A stretch of DNA of 7,369 nucleotides. It comes from Nitrospira sp. (GTDB lineage: Bacteria; Nitrospirota; Thermodesulfovibrionia; Thermodesulfovibrionales; SM23-35). This document shows positions 1-6,066 of this stretch, piece after piece (the first letter of the stretch is position 1; each line of letters opens with the position of its first letter). The stretch covers positions 1 through 7,369 of the forward strand of contig VGWY01000128.1 of the NCBI GenBank assembly GCA_016873575.1. Reading direction: 5' to 3'. A program made the position numbers and the translations under genes. A model generated the notes under the pieces. It had not been told where the DNA came from. It made no database searches and saw only the letters and a list, made by a program, of their open reading frames with translations.

Positions 1-95
1 AAAAGGCGAGATTGCGGAGCTTGTTCCGAACGAAGTGAGGAATCTCGCTCCGGGTTTGCTTCGGCATCGCCTCGCAACTTCACTCGCAATGACAG
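1..95. repeat. Dispersed repeat fragment cut by the window edge
   Basis: This stretch is GC-richer than the AT-rich DNA that follows it and carries no reading frame. It contains an 8-bp inverted repeat, GCGAGATT (6-13) and AATCTCGC (41-48). It ends in CTCGCAATGACAG (83-95), a tail common in interspersed palindromic repeats of many environmental bacteria. The left end lies outside the window. No second copy is present here, so calling it a repeat rests on its general look. It is unrelated to the X/Y/Z repeats downstream. Confidence 0.45.
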
Positions 96-176
96 TTTCT
101 ATCTCTATTTTTGGGAAATTGGCATGGACTGAAATCGACAAATATATCAAAATAAATTACCCTGCAGAGACTGACG

Positions 177-240
177 TTCTGAGGGATACCGAAAAGAGGT
201 ATAATGTATAATGCTGACAGGAACTTAAATTATTTGGAGA
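177..240 (+). promoter_or_regulatory. Candidate glgP promoter and Shine-Dalgarno
   Basis: Two TATAAT hexamers lie at 200-205 and 207-212. The first has only a poor -35 match (TTCTGA, 177-182) at 17-nt spacing. A transcript starting near 212-220 would have a short leader. TGGAGA at 235-240 is a Shine-Dalgarno six bases before the ATG at 247 and supports that start. The -10 sites are seen directly; use as a sigma70-type promoter is inferred. Confidence 0.45.
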
Positions 241-246
241 TATGCT

Positions 247-2751
247 ATGCAAGAAGAAAAGAAAGTAACCCCCACACCATCGCAGGAACAGCGTGAGGAT
301 ATCCGCACCGGGCTGAGCGTGGAAGCGATCAAGCAATCAGTGCTTGATAATCTTTACTTTCAACTCGCAAAGATTCCTTACACCGCAACCCGGAACGACT
401 GGTACATGGCGCTTGCGTATACAGTCCGTGACAGGATGATGCAACGCTGGATCAAAACACTCCAGAACTTTACAGAAGATCTGACAGTCGTTGTGTACTT
501 GTCTTCAGAGTTTCTCATGGGACCACAACTCGGAATCAATATCATCAACCTCGGTATCTATGATGAGGTCTTCCAGGCTGTGAAAGGGTTGGGTCTTAAT
601 TTATATGAGATTGCCGAACAAGAGGAAGAACCCGGCCTTGGTAACAGTGGCCTTGGGAGGCTCGCAGCATGCTATATGGACTCACTTGCAACGCTCGAGA
701 TTCCTGCAATCGGGTATGGGGTTCGCTATGAATTCGGCACCTTTAATCAGGAAATCCGGGACGGCTGGCAGGTTGAAATGACTGATAAGTGGCTTCGCTC
801 AGGTAACCCCTGGGAGATTCCACGCCCCGACATCACCTACAATGTAAGTCTCGGCGGCCGTACCGAGTCGTATTATGACAAGCATGACTGTTTCCGTGTG
901 CGCTGGATTCCCAAATTTTCTATAAAAGGGACTGCTTATGATACCCCGGTTTCCGGATATAGGGTTGCCACAACAAACCTGTTGCGTCTCTGGAAGGCCG
1001 AGGCCGTCGAATCCTTTGATTTTGAGGCATTCAACACCGGTGATTACTTCGGCGCAGTCAACGAGAAGATTGCCTCGGAATCTATCAGCAAGATCCTCTA
1101 TCCCGATGACGAGCCATACATCGGCAAACATTTACGGCTGGCGCAACAGTATTTCTTTGTCTCCTGCGCTCTCCAGGACATGATCCGTCTGCACCTCTTG
1201 CGCTGGAAAAGCATCCATACCTTCTCTGACTCCTTTGCAGTACAACTTAATGATACCCATTCAACAATCGCCGTGGCTGAGATGATGAGACTCCTCGTAG
1301 ATGAACATCTGGTGAGCTGGGACAAGGCATGGTACATAACACAGAACACCTTTTCATATACAAACCATACGATCTTACCTGAAGCCCTCGAGAAGTGGCC
1401 ATTGCCTTTATTCGCGGGTATCCTCCCGAGACACCTTGAAATCATCTATGAGATAAACAGACGCTTCCTTGACGAGATATGGTTAAAGTATCCTAATAAT
1501 TATGAGAAGCTCACCAGACTCTCTATCATTGATGAGAGTGATCAGAAATATGTCCGGATAACACAGCTTGCAAGCTTAGGGAGCCATGTAATCAACGGGG
1601 TTGCAGAAGTCCATTCAGAGCTGCTCAAGAAGACCATACTCCCCGACCTTTATGAACTCTATCCAGAGAGGTTTCTCAACATAACCAGCGGAGTGACACC
1701 GAGACGCTGGCTTGTACTCAGTAATCCAGGGCTCGCTGAACTCATCACGAATACGATCGGAGACGGCTGGATCAGGCAACTGGGGGAAATAAAACAGCTT
1801 GAAGCCTTTGCCAATGAACCGAACCTTATAAAAAAGTGGCAGCAGGTAAAGTATGAAAACAAACGTGCTCTTTCAAGTATCATTTATGACCGGACCGGAA
1901 TTTCCATTAATCCTGATACAATCTTCGACGTTCAAATGAAGCGTCTCCATGAATACAATCGCCATCACCTTAATGTTCTTCACATAATCACGCTCTATAA
2001 CAGGATCAAGAAAAATCCTCGGATAGACATCACACCCCGAACATTTATCTTCGGGGGCAAATCGTCTCCGGGCTATTTTATAGCGAACCTTATCATAAAA
2101 CTGATCAATTCCGTTGCCGAAGTGGTGAATAACGATCCTGAAGTTGCAGGACGCCTGAAAGTTGTTTTTTTCCCCAACTTTAATGTAAAGAATGGTCAAA
2201 GGGTTTGTCCGGCTGCTGATCTCTCTGAACAGATCTCTACAGCGGGGAAAGATGCGTCGGGGACAGGGAACATGAAATTCGCTATGAACGGTACATTGAC
2301 GATAGGGACGTTCGATGGAGCTAACAGAGAAATCCGTGAAGAGGTGGGTGCCGAAAACTTTTTCCTCTTCGGTCTGACTGCTGAAGAAGTCTATAACATG
2401 AAATCCCGGGGCTATAATCCTATGACTTACTATAATACTAATCCTGACCTGAAAGAAGTGATAGATCTTATCAGTTCTGGATTCTTTTCCCCAAAAGACT
2501 TAGACCTATTCAAGCCTCTGGTTGACTCACTGCTCCGCCGCGATGAGCACATGATCCTTGCTGATTATCAGTCCTATATTGACTGTCAAGCCCTCATAAG
2601 TACGGCGTTCAAAGATCAAAAAAAATGGACGAAGATGTCAATCCTCACTGCTGCGCGGATGGGAAAGTTCTCATCGGACAGATCCATACGTGAGTACAAC
2701 GAAAAAATATGGCATGCTGCACCTCTAAAAATCAAACTCGAGGATACATAA
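247..2751 (+). CDS. glgP: Glycogen/starch/alpha-glucan phosphorylase (GT35)
   Basis: This 834-residue cytosolic enzyme should remove glucose units from alpha-1,4-glucans with phosphate, giving glucose-1-phosphate, as in glycogen or maltodextrin breakdown. The length is normal for the family and both ends look complete. The N-terminal domain has YLSSEFLMG (84-92) and the phosphate-loop segment GLGNSGLGRLAA (130-141). Mid-protein there are NDTHS (335-339) and YTNHTILPEALE (371-382). The C-terminal domain has KRLHEYNR (565-572), GGKSSPGY (603-610), PAADLSEQISTAGK (655-668) and the PLP signature GTGNMKFAMNGT (672-683), in which K677 should carry the PLP. Several usually fixed positions differ: S134 for Gly, S339 for Pro, N571 for Lys and SS for AA at 606-607. 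The frame is uninterrupted over 2.5 kb, so these look like lineage traits, not decay. A Shine-Dalgarno supports the ATG. No other glycogen gene is in the window, and no clear terminator follows. Confidence 0.96.
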   Translation: MQEEKKVTPTPSQEQREDIRTGLSVEAIKQSVLDNLYFQLAKIPYTATRNDWYMALAYTVRDRMMQRWIKTLQNFTEDLTVVVYLSSEFLMGPQLGINIINLGIYDEVFQAVKGLGLNLYEIAEQEEEPGLGNSGLGRLAACYMDSLATLEIPAIGYGVRYEFGTFNQEIRDGWQVEMTDKWLRSGNPWEIPRPDITYNVSLGGRTESYYDKHDCFRVRWIPKFSIKGTAYDTPVSGYRVATTNLLRLWKAEAVESFDFEAFNTGDYFGAVNEKIASESISKILYPDDEPYIGKHLRLAQQYFFVSCALQDMIRLHLLRWKSIHTFSDSFAVQLNDTHSTIAVAEMMRLLVDEHLVSWDKAWYITQNTFSYTNHTILPEALEKWPLPLFAGILPRHLEIIYEINRRFLDEIWLKYPNNYEKLTRLSIIDESDQKYVRITQLASLGSHVINGVAEVHSELLKKTILPDLYELYPERFLNITSGVTPRRWLVLSNPGLAELITNTIGDGWIRQLGEIKQLEAFANEPNLIKKWQQVKYENKRALSSIIYDRTGISINPDTIFDVQMKRLHEYNRHHLNVLHIITLYNRIKKNPRIDITPRTFIFGGKSSPGYFIANLIIKLINSVAEVVNNDPEVAGRLKVVFFPNFNVKNGQRVCPAADLSEQISTAGKDASGTGNMKFAMNGTLTIGTFDGANREIREEVGAENFFLFGLTAEEVYNMKSRGYNPMTYYNTNPDLKEVIDLISSGFFSPKDLDLFKPLVDSLLRRDEHMILADYQSYIDCQALISTAFKDQKKWTKMSILTAARMGKFSSDRSIREYNEKIWHAAPLKIKLEDT

Positions 2752-2756
2752 AACGT

Positions 2757-3022
2757 TCCTGTTCTCGTTCTTCAGAACTCTGGCACTATTTAGTCAGTAA
2801 GTCTGGTAGCCTGGAAGTTAGGAAGCTTTGACGGAGCGGTAAAAACTCCACAAAAGCTTGCCGACCTCTTCAATCAGGTTTTCTATTCGGTTATCATTTG
2901 GCTTAAAGTAACCGGGCCTTATGGAAAAATCTAACAGATACTCTGTTTCTGCAAGAAACCCTAACCGAACTTCCGCAGTATGACAGAAGCGATATTGAAC
3001 TGCTATCAGTCGAAATACAATC
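2757..3022. repeat. Direct repeat, deleted copy of the 3865-4262 locus
   Basis: This fills the gap between glgP and the PIN toxin gene. Bases 2811-2964 align without gaps to 3911-4064, with three mismatches seen by eye (2833, 2915, 2957). The left flank (2757-2810) resembles 3865-3910 more loosely, with a small insertion. The right flank (2979-3022) carries the start of the Z repeat, matching 4221-4262. Relative to the other copy, 142 nt are missing between 2964 and 2979. The two copies are in direct orientation and bracket the antitoxin/PIN module. Confidence 0.85.
2818..2978 (-). pseudogene. Four-helix bundle (23S IVS-type) gene remnant
   Basis: Read on the minus strand, 2964 down to 2818 encodes the C-terminal half of the same four-helix bundle protein as the gene at 3918-4220, about 98% identical at the DNA level. 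It keeps the equivalent stop codon (2818-2820). The central part, which in the other copy encodes the conserved GLTSQIRRAALSVPTNIVEG region, is missing. The 142-nt deletion is not a multiple of three and no start codon remains, so it should not make a functional protein. Family assignment comes from the better preserved sister copy. Confidence 0.8.
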
Positions 3023-3051
3023 TTAGTAACAACGTTCCCAAAGTTTTATAT

Positions 3052-3477
3052 TTATTTTGATTCAGACAAAAACACATCCGGCGAGACTATTTTGAGTCTG
3101 TTTAATCCTGAAGATTTAAGTTTTTTTGAAGGGATTTCGAGGAGGTCTTTGTCTCCGGTCAAGAGAAAGTCCGCCCTTACTCTCAGACAAAGGTTCAGAT
3201 AGGCATTGTCTTTTTTATCCCTTGAGAGTTCTATCTTCTTGCTTGCTGCAACCTCTTTTGAGCCGGAAAGGAGGTTGAAAACTATAGAGCGAAGACGCCT
3301 GATCCGGTATCTGTCAAACTTATCTTCAAGTTCATCCAGCAGGCTTCTTAGTTCAAGCCTTATCTCAGGAGAAATATATACATCGCATGTTCTTAATGCC
3401 TTTAAAAATGCCTTTCTCGGTGTGCCCCCGAACAGTGCTGAAACGATAACATTTGCATCTATCACAACCTTAGGCAT
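3052..3477 (-). CDS. PIN-domain toxin of a type II toxin-antitoxin module
   Basis: This 141-residue protein has the PIN fold pattern of VapC-like endoribonucleases, closest to the COG1569-type 'putative toxin component, PIN family'. PIN toxins cut RNA, often tRNA or rRNA, using Mg2+ held by clustered acids. Visible candidates are D7 in VVIDANVIVSALF, E38/E42 in the first helical region, D87/D90 in LSRDKKDN and D109/D111 in LLTGDKDLL, so the active site looks intact. The ATG at 3477 overlaps the end of the antitoxin gene by 8 nt (3470-3477). There is no strong Shine-Dalgarno of its own, which fits translational coupling. The partner is a Phd/YefM-type antitoxin in place of an AbrB-like VapB. 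The RNA target cannot be read from sequence. Confidence 0.88.
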   Translation of the reverse strand: MPKVVIDANVIVSALFGGTPRKAFLKALRTCDVYISPEIRLELRSLLDELEDKFDRYRIRRLRSIVFNLLSGSKEVAASKKIELSRDKKDNAYLNLCLRVRADFLLTGDKDLLEIPSKKLKSSGLNRLKIVSPDVFLSESK

Positions 3478-3721
3478 AGACTTTTTCTCTTACCTTTTCG
3501 AGCGTTTTCAGCAGATCAATTTCTTTAAGTCCGCTCTCTTTAAGCAAGGCGTCTGCCTCTTCAAGCAATGCCTCGGCAACAGCAATCTTATCCTTGAATG
3601 GAATTATCAGGCCGACCGGCTTGCCTCTCTTTGTGATTACTACTTTTACCCCCTTTTCCACATCATCCCTGAGGAGCTTTGTTGCTGAGGAACTGAATTC
3701 CCTGACATTAACGAATTTCAT
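3470..3721 (-). CDS. Phd/YefM-family antitoxin, partner of the PIN toxin
   Basis: This 83-residue protein starts MKFVNVREFSSSATKLL and continues with VVITKRGKPVGLIIPF (27-42), the DNA-binding N-terminal pattern of Phd/YefM antitoxins. The helical, charged C-terminal part (about 45-83) would bind and neutralise the toxin. The ATG at 3721 is chosen because AAGGAGGT lies 7 nt before it. The frame stays open upstream to 3790, but that extension runs across the promoter and Shine-Dalgarno and is not conserved-looking. The stop codon overlaps the first codons of the PIN toxin, giving the usual antitoxin-first order. Such antitoxins repress their own operon, and an inverted repeat in the promoter spacer is the likely operator. 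Confidence 0.88.
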   Translation of the reverse strand: MKFVNVREFSSSATKLLRDDVEKGVKVVITKRGKPVGLIIPFKDKIAVAEALLEEADALLKESGLKEIDLLKTLEKVREKVYA

Positions 3722-3742
3722 ATCATCTACCTCCTTATTGTT

Positions 3743-3771
3743 AGAATAAATGTATAAACATTTTCTGTCAA
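3743..3771 (-). promoter_or_regulatory. Promoter and putative autoregulatory operator of the Phd/PIN operon
   Basis: On the minus strand TTGACA (3771-3766) is a perfect -35, followed by a 17-nt spacer and TATTCT (3748-3743) as -10. The Shine-Dalgarno and ATG follow within 25 nt. The spacer contains the imperfect palindrome AATGT-N4-ACATT (3749-3762), whose TGTTTATACA core resembles the TGTACA-type sites bound by YefM antitoxins. A dimer bound there would block RNA polymerase. The hexamers and repeat are seen directly; the regulatory role is inferred. Confidence 0.75.
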
Positions 3772-3792
3772 GAAAAGAGCAAAAAGGCAACT

Positions 3793-3908
3793 TGCAAAGA
3801 ATATTTCCGCTTCTTTCCCCCTCGAAAATGGGGATTGACCTTTTGTATTCCTTGTCGGAAATCTTCCTGCTCTCGTTCTTCCGAACCCCGGCACCATTTA
3901 GTCAGGAA
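3793..3908. repeat. Dispersed repeat module X
   Basis: This holds GCAAAGAATATT followed by a CTTCTTTCCCC tract (3793-3820). A second block (3842-3893) matches 5762-5813 with three mismatches in 52 nt, and ends in TTCCGAACCCCGGCA. A diverged version is at 2757-2785 and a shorter one at 4866-4904. CATTTAGTCA (3895-3904) recurs at 7281-7290. It lies between the antitoxin promoter and the four-helix-bundle gene and carries no reading frame of its own. Confidence 0.75.
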
Positions 3909-3917
3909 GTCTGGAAG

Positions 3918-4220
3918 TTAGGAAGCTTTGACAGAGCGGTAAAAACTCCACAAAAGCTTGCCGACCTCTTCAATCAGGTTTTCTATTCGGTTATCATTTG
4001 GCTTAAAGTAACCGAGCCTTATGGAAAAATCTAACAGATACTCTGTTTCTGCAAGAGACCCTAATGCTACATTTATAAACTGGATGAGCTCCTTTTTACT
4101 TCTTCTCGCATATCCCTCAACAATATTTGTTGGTACAGATAAGGCAGCTCTTCTGATTTGTGAAGTCAGACCGAACATTTCATTCTTTGGAAAAAGATTC
4201 AGCCTCCCGCTCTCCCGCAA
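3918..4220 (-). CDS. Four-helix bundle protein (23S rRNA IVS family), N-terminally truncated
   Basis: This 100-residue reading frame carries the signature of the S23/IVS four-helix bundle family: FPKNEMFGLTSQIRRAALS (10-28), PTNIVEGYARRSKKELIQF (30-48) and the third-helix motif INVALGSLAETEYLLD (49-64). Members are small proteins found as stand-alone genes and inside 23S rRNA intervening sequences; their function is not established. Full members are about 115-120 residues and begin with a helix containing a D-x-x-V-W-pattern. That helix is absent here. The only start is a TTG at 4220 without a good Shine-Dalgarno, and an in-frame stop lies about 10 codons upstream inside repeat sequence. The N-terminus therefore appears to have been replaced by the Z' repeat, and the gene may be inactive. 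A more deleted copy is at 2818-2978. Confidence 0.75.
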   Translation of the reverse strand: MRESGRLNLFPKNEMFGLTSQIRRAALSVPTNIVEGYARRSKKELIQFINVALGSLAETEYLLDFSIRLGYFKPNDNRIENLIEEVGKLLWSFYRSVKAS

Positions 4221-4262
4221 TATGACAGAAGCGATATTGAACGGCTACCCGTAGAAAAGCAA
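4221..4262. repeat. Truncated Z repeat (Z')
   Basis: TATGACAGAAGCGATATTGAAC and what follows match the start of the full Z copies at 4991, 5902 and 7160, and the short copy at 2979-3022. The similarity ends after about 40 nt. Both short copies join the four-helix-bundle sequence at the same point, so the junction predates the duplication. Confidence 0.8.
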
Positions 4263-4274
4263 AGTAGGAAACAT

Positions 4275-4303
4275 AAAGGTATATCCCTAAAGGTAAAGGT
4301 ATA
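4275..4303. repeat. Short AAAGGT direct repeats
   Basis: AAAGGT occurs three times (4275-4280, 4289-4294, 4295-4300), and the first and last extend to AAAGGTATA. They lie upstream of the RelB/RelE operon in a gene-free 120-nt stretch. They could be a protein-binding array, but three short AT-rich units can also arise by slippage. Confidence 0.4.
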
Positions 4304-4340
4304 AAAAAGTTGTGACATTTAGCATGTTGTATCCTGTTCA

Positions 4341-4374
4341 TTTCGGTTAAAATAGTATATATTCAATACCGAAA
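4341..4374 (+). promoter_or_regulatory. Inverted repeat and putative promoter of the RelB/RelE-type operon
   Basis: TTTCGGT (4341-4347) and ACCGAAA (4368-4374) are a perfect 7-bp inverted repeat separated by 20 nt. Between them lie TAAAAT (4348-4353) and TATATT (4358-4363), either of which could be a -10; no good -35 is seen. The right arm runs into the Shine-Dalgarno AAAGGGGA (4372-4379). An antitoxin bound to both arms would cover the promoter, as expected for autoregulation. The repeat is seen; the role is inferred. Confidence 0.5.
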
Positions 4375-4384
4375 GGGGATAAAA

Positions 4385-4594
4385 ATGTCTACAGCCGTAA
4401 AGGAAAAAAAAGTCAGTGACATGACTGTTAGAGAGCTTAAGTCTCTAATCAGAGACACCTTACAGGAACTTATTGATCCTGATTATGGTTTGGAACTCAA
4501 GCCTGAAGTCGAGGAATCGTTAAAGAGATCAATAAAATCTAAGAAAAGAATTCCTGTTGAAAAAGTAGCTTCTGATTTAGGACTCAAGTGGTAA
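4385..4594 (+). CDS. RelB-like antitoxin of a RelE/ParE-type module
   Basis: This 69-residue acidic/basic helical protein contains VSDMTVRELKSLIRDTLQEL (10-29), then DPDYGLELKPEVEESLKRS (32-50) and the ending VASDLGLKW. The combination of 'MTVxELKxLI' and 'DPDxGLELxPEVxExL' is typical of short uncharacterised antitoxins coded just before RelE/ParE toxins in bacteria and archaea. It would bind and block the toxin and probably repress the operon. The ATG at 4385 has the Shine-Dalgarno AAAGGGGA about 6 nt upstream. The stop codon overlaps the toxin start. The assignment rests on this motif pattern plus the unmistakable partner; the DNA-binding fold cannot be named with certainty. Confidence 0.82.
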   Translation: MSTAVKEKKVSDMTVRELKSLIRDTLQELIDPDYGLELKPEVEESLKRSIKSKKRIPVEKVASDLGLKW

Positions 4595-4851
4595 ATTATA
4601 GGCTGGAATTCAGCGATGAAGGGAAGATCTCCTTTCCATCGCTTGATAAAGCGGTCTCTCAAAGAATTTTAAACAAACTCAAATGGCTTACCCAGAATAT
4701 TGAAGCTATTTCGCCTCTACCTCTCAAATGGAACTATGAAGGACTTTTTAAGTTGCGAATCGGTGATTGGCGAGTTATTTATGAAATTGATCGTGACCAA
4801 AAGATCATAACTGTACATAAGGTAGGCCACAGAAGCGAGATTTATAAATAA
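4588..4851 (+). CDS. RelE/ParE-family toxin
   Basis: This 87-residue protein has the compact RelE/ParE layout. An N-terminal strand (YRLEFSDEGKI) leads to helices with ISFPSLDKAVSQRILNKLKWL. Next come the LPLKWNYEGLFKLRIGDWRVIYEI segment split over 44-67 and the C-terminal VHKVGHRSEIYK. Positions matching RelE catalytic or RNA-binding residues are present: R57, R62, H81-R82 and Y86. It therefore looks like an mRNA-cleaving RelE type, though ParE-type gyrase poisons share the fold. The start is a GTG at 4588 that overlaps the antitoxin gene by 7 nt and has no separate Shine-Dalgarno, indicating coupled translation. The length is normal and no key residue is missing. A Z-type repeat block follows within 10 nt. 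Confidence 0.93.
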   Translation: MVNYRLEFSDEGKISFPSLDKAVSQRILNKLKWLTQNIEAISPLPLKWNYEGLFKLRIGDWRVIYEIDRDQKIITVHKVGHRSEIYK

Positions 4852-4859
4852 AAAATCAT

Positions 4860-5104
4860 TTCCATTCTTCCGCCCCCCGGCAAAGAAATATTCTGGCTTC
4901 TTTCCCTACGGGTAGTAGACCCTCTTAAAATTGGCGTCTCATTGATCGGCTTTGCCATTGTGTTCTGCTTCTTATTTCTTTGAAAACATTATGACCGAAG
5001 CGATATTGAACGGCTGCCCGTAGAAATGCATTATAGAATGTGCCAAAGGGCGCATGATTTCTTCACCCGCCCGAAAAGTCAAGGTGCGACACCGCAGGGC
5101 TCTT
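4860..5104. repeat. Dispersed repeat X-Y-Z, copy 1
   Basis: This is a gene-free spacer made of three modules in the order seen again at 5757-6015. X' (4866-4904) holds CCCCGGCAAAGAAAT. Y holds CATTGATCGGCTTTG (4940-4954) and TTTCTTTGAAAA (4975-4986). Z (4991-5104) runs from the GCGATATTGAACGG block through CATGATTTCTTCACCCGCCC to GGTGCGACACCGCAGGG, which includes a small GGTG-CGA-CACC hairpin. The Z part is close to 5902-6015 and 7160-7268. No transposase or terminal inverted repeats are seen. Confidence 0.88.
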
Positions 5105-5105
5105 T

Positions 5106-5753
5106 CCTTTTCGGCGTCTTAGAAAGGACTGGCTGTTTGTTGCAGCACTTTGTGCAGATGCGTTCTTCGAGAAGCCCAGTCTTAATACATTTGAGGAACT
5201 CCAAAAAGCTTCTGAGAAGGCAAAAGTTTGGCCTCCGGTAAGAGAAGCGATTCTGCATTTTCTCAAGACCGGGAAACGACCATTAGAAAACCGTATGGAC
5301 TGGCCCCTGCCGGATACGGGGCTTGAGAAGTCTGTTAGTCCACGAGAAGGGAATCCACCTCTTACATCTGTCCTGATCGAGATTGCTATCCACGAGAAAC
5401 GAGTTGATGACGTATTGAAGTGGTACGATGTCCACAAACAAAGGCGAAAAGACTGGATGTGGGATAATCTTGAAGACAGGGTGGCAACGGCGATTGCGCG
5501 TGAGTATCCTGACAAAGCAGTCGAAATCTGGAAAAAAATCGCCGAAAGTCATATTTCCAAGGTCAATGTGGCTGCCTATGCTGAAGGTGCTGCGCATCTG
5601 CGAAAGGCTCAGAAAATATTTACACATCTTGGCAGAGCAAACGAATGGGACACCTATCTTCAGCAGCTCAAGGAGGCTAACCGGAGAAGACCGCGGCTTA
5701 TCGAAATACTGGATGCGCTTTCGCAAAAGCCAATTATCCGGAGCACGCGTTAG
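5106..5753 (+). pseudogene. 3' fragment of a SWIM zinc-finger family gene
   Basis: The + frame ending at 5753 is open back to 5058, but the upstream part is Z repeat. Gene-like sequence begins near 5106 with RKDWLFVAALCADAFFEK and KVWPPVREAILHFLKTGKRP. It continues LTSVLIEIAIHEKRVDDVLKWYD, then AREYPDKAVEIWKKIAESHI and LGRANEWDTYLQQLKEAN, and ends LIEILDALSQKPI. This matches my memory of the C-terminal helical region of COG4715-like SWIM zinc-finger proteins. The CxC-CxH SWIM motif lies well upstream in such proteins and is absent here. An ATG at 5295 (152 residues) would be picked by a gene finder but has no convincing Shine-Dalgarno and lies mid-domain. The 5' end stops at the Z repeat, so this is a truncated gene. 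The recognition is by eye. Confidence 0.65.
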
Positions 5754-5756
5754 GGT

Positions 5757-6015
5757 TGCCCTTTGTATTCCTTATCGGAAACCTTCCTGCTCTTGTTCTT
5801 CCGAACCCCGGCAAAGAAATGCTCTACTTTTTCCCCTCTCAAAATTTGTGTTTCATTGATCGGCTTTGTCATGCGTTCTCACTCTTTGTTTCTTTGAAAA
5901 AGTTATAACGGAAAGCGATATTGAAAGGTTACCCGTCGAAATGCATTATAGAATGTCCCCAAGGGCTGCATGATTTCTTCACCCGCCCGAAAAGTCAAGG
6001 TGCGACACCGCAGGG
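5757..6015. repeat. Dispersed repeat X-Y-Z, copy 2
   Basis: This full copy follows the SWIM fragment at once. X (5762-5813) pairs with 3842-3893. Y has CATTGATCGGCTTTG (5854-5868) and TTTCTTTGAAAA (5889-5900), with spacing like copy 1. Z (5902-6015) ends GGTGCGACACCGCAGGG. In Z an extra A (AAAGCG) and other small changes break the reading frame that is open in the other copies. It fills the gene-free stretch before the nucleotidyltransferase gene. Confidence 0.88.
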
Positions 6016-6030
6016 ATGTTTTATGTTTTA

Positions 6031-6066
6031 CACCACAGGACTATTATAAACCAAGTTTTTGTGGTG
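6031..6066 (-). repeat. Inverted repeat around the nucleotidyltransferase stop codon
   Basis: CACCACA (6031-6037) and TGTGGTG (6060-6066) form a 7-bp inverted repeat with a 22-nt loop that contains the TAA stop (6044-6046). The right side continues as TTTGTGGTGGAAAG, the same word found in the hairpin at the start of this operon. There is no T-run after the stem, so a classical intrinsic terminator is not supported. Confidence 0.55.

Noticed and set aside
799..2199. Minus-strand open frames inside glgP (799-1131, 1098-1445, 1659-1883, 1873-2199) and the + frame 938-1183
   Set aside because: They lie opposite or out of frame with a full-length conserved enzyme, have no Shine-Dalgarno or family motif, and are shadows of glgP coding sequence.
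2761..2778. Possible intrinsic terminator after glgP (GTTCT...AGAAC)
   Set aside because: The stem is only 5 bp, not GC-rich, and no T-run follows; the sequence is part of module X.
3722..3790. N-terminal extension of the antitoxin to 3790
   Set aside because: The extension covers the consensus promoter and the Shine-Dalgarno for the ATG at 3721, and has no family-like sequence.
3206..4254. Plus-strand frames 3206-3688, 3750-4034 and 4021-4254
   Set aside because: These are antisense to the PIN/antitoxin genes and the four-helix-bundle gene, which have clear motifs; no motif or ribosome site supports the + frames.
5026..5241. A 71-residue + strand protein starting in the Z repeat
   Set aside because: It leaves the repeat into the wrong frame of the SWIM fragment. 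The conserved part is limited to the repeat, so it is treated as repeat sequence.
5063..5859. Frames 5063-5515 (-), 5283-5726 (-) and 5428-5859 (+)
   Set aside because: They overlap the SWIM-like fragment, whose own frame has coherent helical protein sequence; the others read as low-quality shadows.
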